In this document: positions 31,719 through 42,751 of the stretch, in pieces
Numbering within the stretch: the first letter of the stretch is position 1
Layout of the letters: every line of letters begins with the position of its first letter
Assembly (NCBI GenBank): GCA_019044685.2
Contig: JAGTXX020000003.1
Location: 248,001-312,000, forward strand
Reading direction: 5' to 3'
Length of the DNA: 64,000 bases
Source of the DNA: Nannochloris sp. 'desiccata'
Taxonomy: Eukaryota > Chlorophyta > Trebouxiophyceae > Chlorellales > Chlorellaceae
Notes under the pieces: generated by a model
What the model was told of the DNA's origin: nothing
Database searches by the model: none
What the model saw: the letters and a program-made list of their open reading frames with translations, nothing else
Made by a program: the position numbers and the translations under genes

Positions 31719-33545
31719 TTATTGAAGCCATTTCGCAGCTTCAGCTGTTTTCATCCATCTATACTTAAACTCCAGCCATTCATCTACAGACTTCCCAGCA
31801 AATCTATTTGCAAAATCACTTTCAGTCGCCGACAACCACGACGTCACCGCCACAAGAGACCTTCCAGCAAGCTTCAAAAACGCAGCACGCGCTGCGATTC
31901 TTTCCATCCCGTAGCTGATATACATGGGATTACAGACCAGAGCAGGGACAAGATCCATTTTAAGCTCTTCTTTGAGGAAACGGAGTTTGGTGGAATAGGG
32001 AGGAAGAGAGAAATCACATCGTAAGGCACCGGGGTAGGCCATGAGAAAACTGAAAAATGAAAAAAAAAAATGGTTTTAATACATTTGAGCACATCGCGTA
32101 AAATTAGTAAGTACCCCTATACCAAAACCTGTTATATCCCTTACCTTTTCAACTGTTCCTCTTGAGTATGAAATTCACCATCACCACCAAAGCCAGCATT
32201 TTTCATCGACTCAACGTGTTTTTTTAAAGTATCTATTTTGCGCCCAAAAACATCTGGAGAGTTCTGTAAAATACGTCCTACAACAGCGCCATTACCTAAC
32301 TTCAATTCATCTTCTAAGAAACGACGAGTTGGCTCTAAATTTTCAGCAATACTGAAAGATAATAAATTTGGAAACCGGGTGATGGTGGCGGCAATGGCGA
32401 TGGTGCCGAGGCCTTGAGTTTGGAGCCAATGAACGACCCGTTCGATCTTATCTGGCGACAGCATAACTACACGTAGAAGAAAATATGCAGATTGAGAATG
32501 CATTTTGGATTAGAAAGCAAAAGAACCTGTTATTAAGATAATACAAAATAGCGATGAGAAATAAAATAAAATGTTACTCTTCCTTACATGCTCCAGGAAA
32601 TTTGTAAAGCACAGTCTTAATCTGCGCCTCCACCAACCCTACATTCTTTTTTAAATCATCCACCACACTCTCCATCTTCTGCACCCTCAAAGCAAGCATA
32701 CGTGGTGTTCTTAATACCATACTCTTGACTTTTAAAGTATTTTCTGTTGAGGACAGTGAAATCGGGTATCCCATAATTTCTTTGTGTAAATACTGAATAC
32801 ACGCTTCCATGGCCTCTACTGGTCTATAAAGTACATACCCATTTGAAGATACGATTTTTCCTAGATCTGAACCCGTCAGATTCAATGTGTCGGTCAACCA
32901 GGATCGATTGCTTTCTACTCGAGGTAAATTTGGAAGCGACTGGATAAGTAAGAAAGGAGCGTTTCGTACAGCTCTGGTTAAGTTAATTCCAGGAATCTTT
33001 TCTAGATATTCTAATGTAGGTTTGATGGTTATGTCGACCATTAGGGGTTGAGGGCTGACTCGGGTGAAAAATTGGCCTTCAGAGGTAATGCCTGTAAAAG
33101 CCAGTTTTATCAAGAGGCGGGAAAGTTCAGAGGCAGACATTGTACGTAATTTCGAGCTGAGGTACTCTATAGCTGTGATGAAATCTGCACGTGCCATGAG
33201 GTCTTCTACAGCATTGTGGTCAGGGCGTGTAGACTCAGGGAGAGAAGAACGCTGATTTTCTGCTTTGTTGGAAGCCATGGCGGTGGCGGCAGACGATTGA
33301 TTCGTAGAAAAGAACTTGTTTCCATTAGGCATATCCTTGATTGATGAAAACTCCGGTCTGAAAGTATATAACGATTGGGGTGTTTGTGCGTTTGTAGCAG
33401 TGAATAGTGCGTCTGCTGCAGAGTGCAAGCATGCAGCCTCTGTAGGGATTATAAAATTAGTATTTAATGGCAACGATGTGACATCTGCGGAGGCCGCAGC
33501 TTGCCGAAGCAAGCTTGACAAGGTCTTAAAGTAGTTGCGATTCAT
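31719..33545 (-). CDS. mTERF-domain organelle protein
   Basis: Three exons, 33545..32588, 32466..32145 and 32049..31719, encode 536 aa. Splices are GCAT|GTAAGG...ACGTGTAG, AAAAG|GTAAGG...TTTTTCAG. Without the first splice the protein would end within four codons. The C-terminal two thirds consist of mTERF motifs, each a roughly 30-residue triple helix with a Pro after two hydrophobics: SVVDDLKKNVGLVEAQIKTV then LYKFPGA; ATITRFPNLLSFSI; SFLMAYPGALRC; PALVCNPMYISYGMERI. mTERF proteins bind organelle nucleic acids and affect transcription or splicing. The N-terminus MNRNYFKTLSSLLRQAAASA looks more mitochondrial than plastid. It shares a 159-bp divergent promoter with the next gene. Confidence 0.88.
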
Positions 33546-33704
33546 AATATATTTAATTGATGAAGGTGGAGATTGACGATACAAGAGCCTTCAAGTTGAA
33601 ATTTCCTTATTGGTATGATCTTAAGACTTGCTCCAACTTAGCTGGCATCATATTATTTGAATTGCTTCAATACGGATCTTCAATTGAATCAGAAATCTGC
33701 CAGG
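33546..33704. promoter_or_regulatory. Compact 159-bp bidirectional promoter
   Basis: The start codons of the mTERF gene (-) and the plastid membrane protein (+) are only 159 bp apart, so both 5' UTRs and promoters must fit here. It is AT-rich; no clear TATA box. Confidence 0.5.
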
Positions 33705-34470
33705 ATGCTGGCTGTTACCAATATTCCACGATCGCATGTATTGATCAAGCCCACCCAAGCTTCGCTGAGGAGCTCGGTTCCCTCCACCTTTGCTGCCAGG
33801 CCTACCAAAACATATAATCTTCTCATAGCATCATCCTCTGCAGCGTCTGCTCCTGTCCCTGAAGAAGAACCCAGCACCTCTGCCGCTGCTTCTGCCCCGT
33901 CGACCGACAATAGCAGCAGCGGTGTCCAGAAACTTGCTGCTTGGTGGAGGGAGAAGCAGGCTAAAAGTGCAGAGCTGAGGAAAAGACTCGTCTCTTTAGG
34001 CCCTGCAGCCGTCCTTGCTTATGGTAAGAACTCAAACAGGGGAATTATAATCTATTGTTATTTCCACACTTCCCGCCACCTTACCACTTCTTTCCTTAGT
34101 CCTTGACCAACTTCATTATAAATTCCCTTAACCTTTTTTAGGTCTCTTCGATGGTATTAGTTATACCATTGCTTTTTCCATCGCTTTTTTCACCTATGAA
34201 GCTCAAACTGGCCTCAATCCAACTCAAAATGTCGCTGATATAATTAAAATAGTTATCCTTATGTGGGCTGGAAATAATGTAACCCGCCCATTCCGTCTCG
34301 CCGGTGCAGCTGCTTTAGCTCCGTTTATGGACAAACTAATGGATAGGTTAAAAAAGAAATTGAATTTACCTAATAAGGCTGTGGCGTTTGCGATAATCAC
34401 TACTGCAGTGGCGGGTGTATGTTTTTCTATTTTAGGGGGATTGTTCTTATCTAGATGGGGTGTTGCTTAG
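33705..34470 (+). CDS. Plastid membrane protein of unknown function, 215 aa
   Basis: Two exons, 33705..34023 and 34142..34470 (TATG|GTAAG...TTTTTAG|GT). Residues 1-75 are Ser/Ala/Thr-rich with few acidic residues except a short EEEP cluster, a likely chloroplast transit peptide. The mature part begins with a basic helix (WWREKQAKSAELRKRLVSLG) and two or three membrane spans: AVLAYGLFDGISYTIAFSIA, IKIVILMWAGNNVTRPFRLA and AIITTAVAGVCFSILGGLFL. The central ADIIKIVILMWAGNNVTRPF resembles a family shared by plants and cyanobacteria with no established function; I base that on recollection of the pattern only. Confidence 0.72.
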
Positions 34471-34785
34471 ATTTCATGTTGTCGGATCTTAGTTGATTTT
34501 AGTACTTTATGCTATCATATATCCTTTTTCGTTTTTAGATTCTGTGTTGAGAGTGAATTACTTTACTGGTATAACATTTGAGCAACCGATTTGCCCGTGA
34601 GACAGGAGACAAGAAGCTTAAGAGAAGAAATAAACAACAAGCGGAGAGGGAAATGGTGCAGTTATATTATATTATAATCTATCATACGGAGACAAACAGT
34701 ATTTTTGATTGATGTTTTGAAATAAAGACAAAGAAGAATATAAACAAAATTCTCGCTCTAACTTTTCTTTTTCCCTCGGCTATTC
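34471..34785. other. Convergent 3' flanks, no gene seen
   Basis: 315 bp of AT-rich sequence between two stop codons; no ORF, repeat or RNA gene recognised. Confidence 0.5.
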
Positions 34786-36240
34786 CTAGTAGTTTCTATT
34801 GCGGGCAAGGGTACGCAACCTGAGTGCCTGCAATTTGATAAATCCAGCAGCATCTTTCTGATCGTACGCACCACCATCATCCTCGAAGGAAGAAATCTTT
34901 GAATCGTACAAAGATGTCGGCGCCTTTCTACCTACAATAATCACATTACCCTTGTATAGCTTCATTCGTACAGTACCGGTGCAATACTCCTGAGTCTTAT
35001 CAACAAGAGCTTGAAGGGCAACACGTTCAGGTGAGAACCAAAATCCATTGTACACAAGCTCAGAGTACTTGGGCATGATGTCATCTTTGAGATGCATCTC
35101 GGACCGGTCCAGGCAGATAGATTCGATGGCTCTGTGGGCTGCCATGAGCACAGTACCACCGGGGGTTTCGTATACACCGCGGGATTTCATACCTACGAAC
35201 CGAGATTCTACGATATCGGCACGGCCGATACCGTTGTCACCACCAAGCTGGTTTAATTTCGCAAGTAAGGTGGCCGGGGTCATGGCCACACCGTCGATTG
35301 CGACAGGGTCACCCTTTTCAAACTCGATTTCTACATAGGTAGGGGTATCAGGAGCTTGTTCAGGGGAGACAGAGCGGGTAAACATAGACTCGGAAGGCTC
35401 CGCCCAGGGGTCTTCGAGGGCATTACCTTCGTAGGAGATGTGTAACAAATTGGCATCCATAGAGAACGGAGGTTCACCACGCTTGCCTTCCGGTACTTCA
35501 AGGCCATGTGTTTCCGCGTAAGAGATTAATTTTGTACGGGAATTCAAATCCCATTCACGCCAAGGAGCAATTACCTTAATATCAGGCTTTAAAGCGTAGT
35601 ATCCAAGCTCAAATCGGACTTGATCATTACCTTTTCCAGTGGCACCATGAGAGACAGCGTCTGCACCAACTTCCTTTGCGATTTCAATTTGGCGCTTTGC
35701 GATTAAAGGACGAGCGATAGAGGTACCGAGAAGATAGACGCCTTCATAAGTAGAATTTGCACGGAACATAGGGAAGACATAGTCTCTTACAAATTCTTCG
35801 CGCAAGTCGTCAATGTAAATTTCTTTGACGCCAGCAGCTTCGGCTTTGCGGCGAGCTGGTTCGAGTTCCTCTCCCTGGCCAAGGTCAGCAGTGAAGGTGA
35901 CAACTTCACAATCGTAGACCTCCTTTAACCATTTCAGAATGATAGAGGTGTCGAGACCGCCAGAATAGGCAAGGACGACCTTGTTTACTTTGTTGGCAGT
36001 GCAGGAGAGGGCGAGGCGACGGGATGCGGCGACTGGGCGAGCAGCACGGCGGGGAGCTAAAGATGTGCCAGAAAGGACATTGCGCTGAGTAGCAGCAGGA
36101 AGGGTACCTGTTAAGGAAAGAGAACAAAGTTGATTGAGTTTATTTACCTGAATAAAAGGAGTAAATCTGCTACTAAATCGTTGAAACACTCGAAAACGTA
36201 ACCAGCTAAAGTAGGTCACTGGCTGGTTCATATTGGGCAT
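34786..36240 (-). CDS. ASS: Argininosuccinate synthase
   Basis: The frame encodes 484 aa from ATG 36240 (36231 is a second in-frame ATG). The catalytic body starts near residue 84 ([20 protein letters not shown]) with the PP-loop SGGLDTS that binds ATP. Other family signatures are [36 protein letters not shown] and [20 protein letters not shown]. The enzyme joins citrulline and aspartate in arginine synthesis, in plants in the chloroplast; the Ser/Arg/Ala-rich N-terminal 80 residues fit a transit peptide. A 40-nt stretch at 36147-36108 has GTAAAT...TTAACAG borders and lies inside the open frame. Removing it would shift the frame, so I keep it as coding, though the first exon remains uncertain. 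Confidence 0.95.
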   Translation of the reverse strand: MPNMNQPVTYFSWLRFRVFQRFSSRFTPFIQVNKLNQLCSLSLTGTLPAATQRNVLSGTSLAPRRAARPVAASRRLALSCTANKVNKVVLAYSGGLDTSIILKWLKEVYDCEVVTFTADLGQGEELEPARRKAEAAGVKEIYIDDLREEFVRDYVFPMFRANSTYEGVYLLGTSIARPLIAKRQIEIAKEVGADAVSHGATGKGNDQVRFELGYYALKPDIKVIAPWREWDLNSRTKLISYAETHGLEVPEGKRGEPPFSMDANLLHISYEGNALEDPWAEPSESMFTRSVSPEQAPDTPTYVEIEFEKGDPVAIDGVAMTPATLLAKLNQLGGDNGIGRADIVESRFVGMKSRGVYETPGGTVLMAAHRAIESICLDRSEMHLKDDIMPKYSELVYNGFWFSPERVALQALVDKTQEYCTGTVRMKLYKGNVIIVGRKAPTSLYDSKISSFEDDGGAYDQKDAAGFIKLQALRLRTLARNRNY

Positions 36241-36997
36241 CAGTATATCGAACTATCTCTTAAATACGATTAGGTGCCTGGAACCCTGTAGCATGATCGC
36301 AGATATACCAATAGGGTTAGGTTAAATGGGGTTCACTTGCCTGTCAACTGCATCGCGGTGGCTATAAATAAGCCAGCACTCTCAATACACTATATGATCC
36401 ACTGATGGATGAATTAACCCAGAATTATAATGCGAGCTTGATATTTCTCAATGTCTTTTGTTCTGTGTTTTAGCTTGGGCTTTTGCTCCTTTCTTTTTCA
36501 CGGAACGACGACGTTTGATAGAGAGCCAATACAGCTCGTGAAAGACATGCGAATATCTAGAATAGATAGTGCTGATCCGAAATAATTCAGCGAATGCGCC
36601 TTTGTACCCCTAGAAGGCACGCTTCAACAACATTGCAAAGAGCTGATTTGTTTTTTTTAATAGGCAGAATATTTCCAAATCTTGGCTGTATGGCGTTGCC
36701 TCACATGTTAAGAAGGCAGTAAATATATTGGTTAGCTTTGGCAATAACACTTTTGCGTGCGATAGAGCTATCCACGTTGGTGAGTTTAATAAATTCTAAG
36801 ATCAACGATCTTAACGACTCTTGCATTGTTATCTGCGCATCCATTGTATGTGTTCCAATAACAACACTAAATTTCCGTTGTTGCCAATTTTTGCAGGGTT
36901 TTAGCCCGTTCCTCGAGCAAAGTTACAGTTTTGGCGGCAATCAATTTAAATTTTAGAACCTTAAAGCGTGGTTTGACCGCCCATTCCTGCATCTGCC
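36241..36997. other. 757-bp divergent region, mostly unassigned
   Basis: Upstream of ASS (-) and of the large low-complexity gene (+). A clear CTATAAATA lies at 36362-36370. A possible two-exon mini-gene is listed separately at 36293-36541. From 36560 to 36997 I see only AT-rich sequence and a plus-strand 72-codon ORF without protein-like composition. Confidence 0.4.
36293..36541 (+). CDS. Possible two-exon mini-protein, 31 aa
   Basis: Exon 36293..36320 (MIADIPIGL) can splice with GTTAAA at 36321 to the strong acceptor TTCTGTGTTTTAG ending at 36473, giving exon 36474..36541 and the continuation AWAFAPFFFTERRRLIES then QYSS and TGA. A single hydrophobic helix followed by a basic cluster is typical of small membrane subunits. 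The donor is weak and the TATA box at 36362 would fall inside the intron, so this is speculative. Confidence 0.22.
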
Positions 36998-39900
36998 ATG
37001 ACACCCATGAAGTTAAAACGTCAGCAGGAGACGGTGCACTTCACTGAAGTCGGGTGCAGCGCTCCCGTGATCCGATTAGGCTCAGCACAAGATGTCCTGA
37101 GAATCAAAGTGGACTCTGGCCCCAAGCAAAGCTTTCAAATCAAGAAAATAGGTAATGGTGAGCATATACTAGCCGAAACGCCCCTCATTCCTGCTGGAGA
37201 GTCCTACTTATGGTAAGCGGTCTTGATCACTTTTGATTGGTTTCTTTCGGCTGACATTTTTTTTTTCCTGTGCCCTAATTAATGCTTCTTTTTCTTCTTT
37301 TCTAGGGAACCTACAACGAAAGGGACATACACAATTACTAGCACAATCTACTATGGCCTCGCCACCACCATCATTGTCGGCCTTTCCCCCACCCTGCCCC
37401 TAAACAACAACAGCAACAGCATTAGTACCAAGGGCCTTATAGCAGCAGTAGATGATTGCGTACGGTTTCCTCTAGCACCCCTATCTTCCCGTGCTTCTCT
37501 ACTAGGCGTGAGTACCTCTTCACCCTCAAATAGTACAACTACCCCTTCATCTTCCTCTTACGGGACACCAGCCGCATCCACCACCACCTCCTCTTCTTCC
37601 ATTTCTAGTGGCAGCGGCGGTGCAGCCTTCCGTTTACCTAGGAGGAACTTTAGTCATGATACTACTCCTTCATCTGTGTCTGCTGTTTCGTTACGTAGCC
37701 GTGCACAGCGGTTTGAAGAAGATGATGAAGAGTACGATTTCGAAGAATTAGCGATACATCCCTCAAGGCCAGGGTTAGTACAACGTCGTGGTGTTTCTGT
37801 CGGTACAGATACAAGTGAGCACCGTGCAGAACAACAGCAGCAATGGCACCAAGTAGCGTCGTCTAGGAGGGCTGCTGGTAATGGTCACGGGACTGCTGTA
37901 CAGAGGCCTCCTCGTCGTCAGCAGCTTGCAGGTCTTAGTCAACCGTTTCGTGGAACACCGGATATAGATGAAAGAAGCCCCTCGCCAATTCAACCGTGCT
38001 CTCCTCTGGCTGGACCTCACACTGCCAGCAGCAACAACAACAGCAACAACAACAATAACAGCGGCGCTTATGGCGGTGGCGGTGATAGTTTTCTTACTAC
38101 TTATACTACGAGGACTGGAGCTGCTCGATGCGGCAATGAGCAACCAGTAAAGATACTTGATATCAGTCGTCATAATGGGGTTGTTCCAGCTAATGGAGGT
38201 TACTACAGCAACAACGGCGTCGGTGGTGGAGTTGGTAGTAATAATAATAATGTTTATGCCAATGCTGATACCACTCTTCACCGCTGTGCTCGCTGCCAAA
38301 AAGACTATGCATGCCTCTCAAATCAACAGCGCTGCATGGCTTCTCATATAAAAAGAGGAAAACAAGCTCGACACCCTGCCATCGCTCCGGCTGACCAGCT
38401 TATTTCCTTTTGGAATGGCCTTAACCAGGAAGAAAGGTTTGACATAATAGATTATTCACACACCCCTGAAGCAACAAATGCTTTCTATGTACTGTATGCC
38501 AGCCAAGAGAGAAGCACCCTCTCATCATCATCATCATCACCTCTATATTCAACTGCGGCTGATCCTGCTTCTAAACTAGAAAACGCTGGCAAAGAGTTAA
38601 CAAAGACGCTTGAATCAAGTGACAAGATAAGCGAAGTTTCTGGTGAGCAGTTTTTGAAAATTTTAGAGGACGCTGCCGAAGGTACGCTTCTGTTGGGAAG
38701 TGCCAACGGTGGTGGTAGTAGTAGGGATGCAAGTGGCTACAACGCTCTCTGTTCTTCTTCTTCTTTGCTGCCCTCTTTCTTAGAATCTACGGTCCTTTTG
38801 GGTTCCGTCCTTGGAGCCCGTTTGATTACAGCTTTGAAAGCTGAACAGAAGAAGAAATCCGAGCTCGCACTTTTTGAGTTACAGGCTGTTTTAGTGGCCG
38901 AAGAGCAAGCAGAGGAGCAGAAGAAGAAAAAAACGAAGAAGAAGAATACAAAGAAGAATAAGAATAAGAAGAAAGATATTACTGACGCCAGCAGGGAAGG
39001 TACCGGTGATGCTGGTGATGATGCTTCAGCTGAAGTAGAAAAAGAGGTAGAGATTGAGAATGGTGTCACTGCAGTTCATATAAAGGAAGAAGGACAGGAC
39101 GAAGAAGAAGAAGAAGAACAAGAAGAAAATAAAGAACAAGAAAACAAAGAGAGAGAGAATAAGAAGAATGACATCGGTGAGTCCATTCTTTTTCAGCGCC
39201 CTGTGTTCGATTCATGCTTGGAAGAGACCGAAGTGGCAGTGGGTAAGGCCACTAAATTACATAATGGCACTGATGTTTCGGATAATGGTACCATTCACGT
39301 AGAGGATAGCGCAGATGGCTTGGTAGAAGCAGTAAAAGTAGAAGCTACCCCTGCAGCCGAGAAGATCCATGGCACTGATGGCTGTGATCAAGGAAAAGAG
39401 CAGGAGGAGGAGGATATCATAGAGGTTGTTCCTAGTACTGGAGATGTTGATGCAGTGCCTAGTAAGAAAGTAGTGGTAAAATTAGCATCCAAAGAAGCTG
39501 ATTCAAATAGCTTTATTGTCGATTTTGGTGACGACCATGAGGAAAAGGAGCAGGTGATGATTGAGTCTGTCGCTGTCGCTGTCCCTGATGCCACTGTGGT
39601 GGTGGAGAAATACGAGAAGAAAGGAAAAGCAAAGAAGGTGGTTGCAACTGTAGCAGCACCTAATACTGTACCTGACGCAGTGGTTTTAGAATCTGAGCAG
39701 CAACCACAGCAGCTGAGCAAGGCTCAAAGACGTCGCCTAGCAGCAAAGAGGAAAAAAGAGCAAGCGATGCTGGCTGCAGCTGCAGCGGAGCTGGTACCTG
39801 GTGAACCCCCTCGTGTGGTAGTAGTGTCAACCTCCAATGGCACTAGTACTCCTACTTCTCTCCCTACATCCATCGAGCGGCCACAGGTCCCTCCTCCTGT

Positions 39901-41677
39901 GCAGCAGCAACAGCAGCAAGGAAAGCAGCCCCGTGAGAAAAAGAACCAACATCAGCAGCAACAAGCTGACCCAGAGGCAGGTATTAAAGAACAGTTTGCA
40001 GTGGCACCTGACGTTTTAGTAGCCTCAGAAGCAGTGGCAGTGAAGGAGGAGGAGAAGACGGTTGAAGTAGAGGAGAACACGTCTTGCTCTTCTTCTATCG
40101 CAGCAGTAGCATCCCCTGCCGACCCCGCTCCTGTACCTGCTGCGCCTGCTATGCCTGCCTATTACGGTGGGTACGGTGGACCTGGCTACCAGCACATGGG
40201 GTATTATCCGCATGTCATGGCACCTTACAACCCCATGTTTGCTCACCACGCGTATCCTCCTATGCACCCACAGCTCCCGCCCCCCGTTGATGCAGATGCC
40301 CCTGCAACCGGGGCCAGTGTTGGGGCTGTTCTTCCTCTTCCTCCACCTGGCGTTCCTGCTGCCCTTTATGGATCCTACGGTTCTTACATGATGCCACCTC
40401 CTCACCTTCATCCAGGTATGATGCAACAACAATTGCCTGGCCATCCAATGGGCTTGCCAGTTATGGCAACCCCTGCTGCTGCTGCTGCTGCTGCGTCATC
40501 GCCTCTTCCTGATGGAGTCGCTCTTGGTGTTCCAGTCGAGTATGAGCAGAAACCTGTGCCTCGGCAAGTAAAGGATCAAGATGAGCAACTGCAGCAAGGA
40601 CAAAACGAGGAGGGACCAGTAGACGCTGCGACGGCTGAGAAAGAGGATCAAGATCAAGATCGCTTCAAAAAGATGCTGTGGGAAGCCCAATTACGTAGTG
40701 TGAATGGCGATGTCGCTCTCCTTTGTCGCTTAACTGCGCAGCTACATAAAAAGGCTGCTGCGGAATTTTTTTCTGACCCCGGCAAGGTGTCTACCAAGCG
40801 TGCCACTTTTGATGTAGAGGCGGCCAAAGGATATTTCGAGAAGAGATCTAGAGAGCTAATTGGAGAAAGTAATACTCACATGGCAGCCACAGAAGCAAAC
40901 ACAACAGTTGTGGCAGCACCACAACTGTCACCGCCTGGTCCCGCAGCAGCTGCTGCTGCTGCAAAGCCGCTTCCTTCTTCTTCTAGTTCTTTTTCCTCGC
41001 CAGTGGCCGTGCCTCCTCCCAAAAATCCCTATCTCCACGCAGCTTTATCCCGTACTCTCAGCACCAACACAAATAACAGCAGTGTTCCTTCTGGATCTCT
41101 CAACGGTGCTTTTGAGCAACAAAAACCAAAGAAGAAAGTGAGAGGCCCTCGTCACAAGAATATAGCTCCTCGTGGTGCTCCTTATGGTGTAGAGGCACCA
41201 GCAATGCCTGCTCATAATACTGCAAGCAATACTGGATCTGAGGCTCATCATGCTCCTCCCTCAGTTCCTCCACCTGATGCTCCCGGTGTGGGTGGTGGTG
41301 GTGGTGGTGGTGGCGGCGGCAATGGAAAGATTAATCGGGACTCTCTGTCTCGCCAGAATGCTAGCAGTAATCTCAATAATGGCAATACAGTTCATGACGC
41401 TAGAAGACGACGTAATAATAGCAATAGCAGCGCTGCTATTACCCGTGTGCATGCAGACCAGCGTTTGCAAGGGCTTTCTTCTATCCAGCAGCAGCAGCAA
41501 CGTTCGTTCCTTGCTGCCGCAGCGGGTGGCCCCCCGCGTTTTCCAAAACTAGATGTTCCCCTGAAGAGTAGTAATAATAATAGCAACATTGATACCACTG
41601 GCAATGAAAGCCGTCCTCCTGTGCATGGTACTCAGAAACGAGGTGGTGGAGAATGGAAAATCCAAGCCCATGCTTGA
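36998..41677 (+). CDS. Very large low-complexity protein, 1528 aa, with small Cys/His motif
   Basis: Exon 1 (36998..37212) and exon 2 (37306..41677) join in phase 2 (TTATG|GTAAGC...TTCTAG). The N-terminal 110 residues look folded and beta-rich (VIRLGSAQDVLRIKVDSG; GESYLWEPTTKGTYTITSTI). A Ser/Thr/Asn-rich part follows, then a compact motif CARCQKDYACLSNQQRCMAS followed by HIKRGKQARH (about residue 335), a possible zinc-binding unit, and FWNGLNQEERFDIIDYS. Next come long Lys/Glu coiled-coil tracts, Gln runs, a Pro/Tyr/His/Met-rich part (YYPHVMAPYNPMFAHHAYPP), poly-Ala, poly-Gly and poly-Asn. It resembles NST1-type or RNA-granule scaffolds in composition only. A short helical part (FKKMLWEAQLRSVNGDVALL) may be a second folded domain. 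Function unknown. Confidence 0.72.
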
Positions 41678-42751
41678 TTTTTGTTGTACAGCTGCAGTAA
41701 ATTAAATTATCATAGATACATATAGATAAATACAAAATTGAGCCCTAAGAACCTACTGCACTGCATGCCGAGAAAAAGAAAATTTGAAGTAGCCAAAGAC
41801 ACTTTCAACGCGTTTTTATTTACCCTAGGCTGCGCTTTCTCTATTTTGACTCTATCTATATCCTTTTTCTTCCTGACTTCTTCTCTCTCTCTCTTTAGTT
41901 ACATTTACTTTCATTTTTACCCTCTCCCTCCTCGTGAGTCCCACAGAGACTGTGTGGTCCTCTCCAATATTTTAGTCAGTAATAAAATCGACTGAAATGA
42001 ATGAGCAAACAATGTCCTGCCTACTTTACTCGTATGCATCTATGCGTATCTATGTATCTAATCCTTTCGTTCTTATCTCCCATCTCAAAACACCTTCCTG
42101 AACTTGACTTTTTTTTTTCTGCTCTACCTCCCCCCGTTCAAAGTAGATTTTCTTTCTTCTTCTTTGATTTGACTTTAATCATGATAATCGTATGCTGCTC
42201 AATTTCTGTTTAATGTTTTCAATATATTAGTGTGTCTAGCAGATATAATCCCTTCTCTTTCATAGAATGGAACCTAGATTGAATCTAAGATTTTTTTGTG
42301 TAAAAATTTTGCCCTTGAGAATACATTACAAACCCACGCAGCTTGCTGCGTCAATCTTCAGTGAGTTGCTTCTCTCCTGGAGGCGCTCATTCTGTGAGAT
42401 AGACGAAAAATTTTGCCCTTGAGACAAGAAAAAATAAAATAAAATAAAAGAACCCCAAGGGGGTGACTTAAGGGATCGTGAGAAGAAGTTTGAACAGAGT
42501 TTGAACAGAATGACTTTGAAGGTCCGCCGCCATGATGAATGAATGAATGGATACATCGAAGAGGGAGAGAGGGGGTTTAAATATTGCCTTTTCCGACACA
42601 GATCGGCATTATATGTAACTTATTCCTGGATTTGCTAAATAAAACTGATTTACTGCAACACTCCATTAGGTCTTGGACGCTATTTGCCGCACAAGATTCT
42701 GATTGAAGATTCAAAGATTTCAAGGGCGGCTGCAGAAATCAAGGTGGAAAA
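41678..42751. other. Longest gene-free stretch, 1.07 kb
   Basis: Holds the 3' flank of the 1528-aa gene and the promoter of the next. The first half is T/C-rich (runs such as TCTCTCTCTC near 41885). A 19-nt exact direct repeat occurs at 42302-42320 and 42406-42424. GAAT tetranucleotide runs occur near 41995 and 42533. ORFs of 60-85 codons here are low-complexity and unconvincing. Confidence 0.45.
42302..42424. repeat. Exact 19-nt direct repeat, two copies
   Basis: aaaaattttgcccttgaga is found at 42302-42320 and again at 42406-42424, 104 bp apart, in the longest intergenic region. Purpose unknown. Confidence 0.7.
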
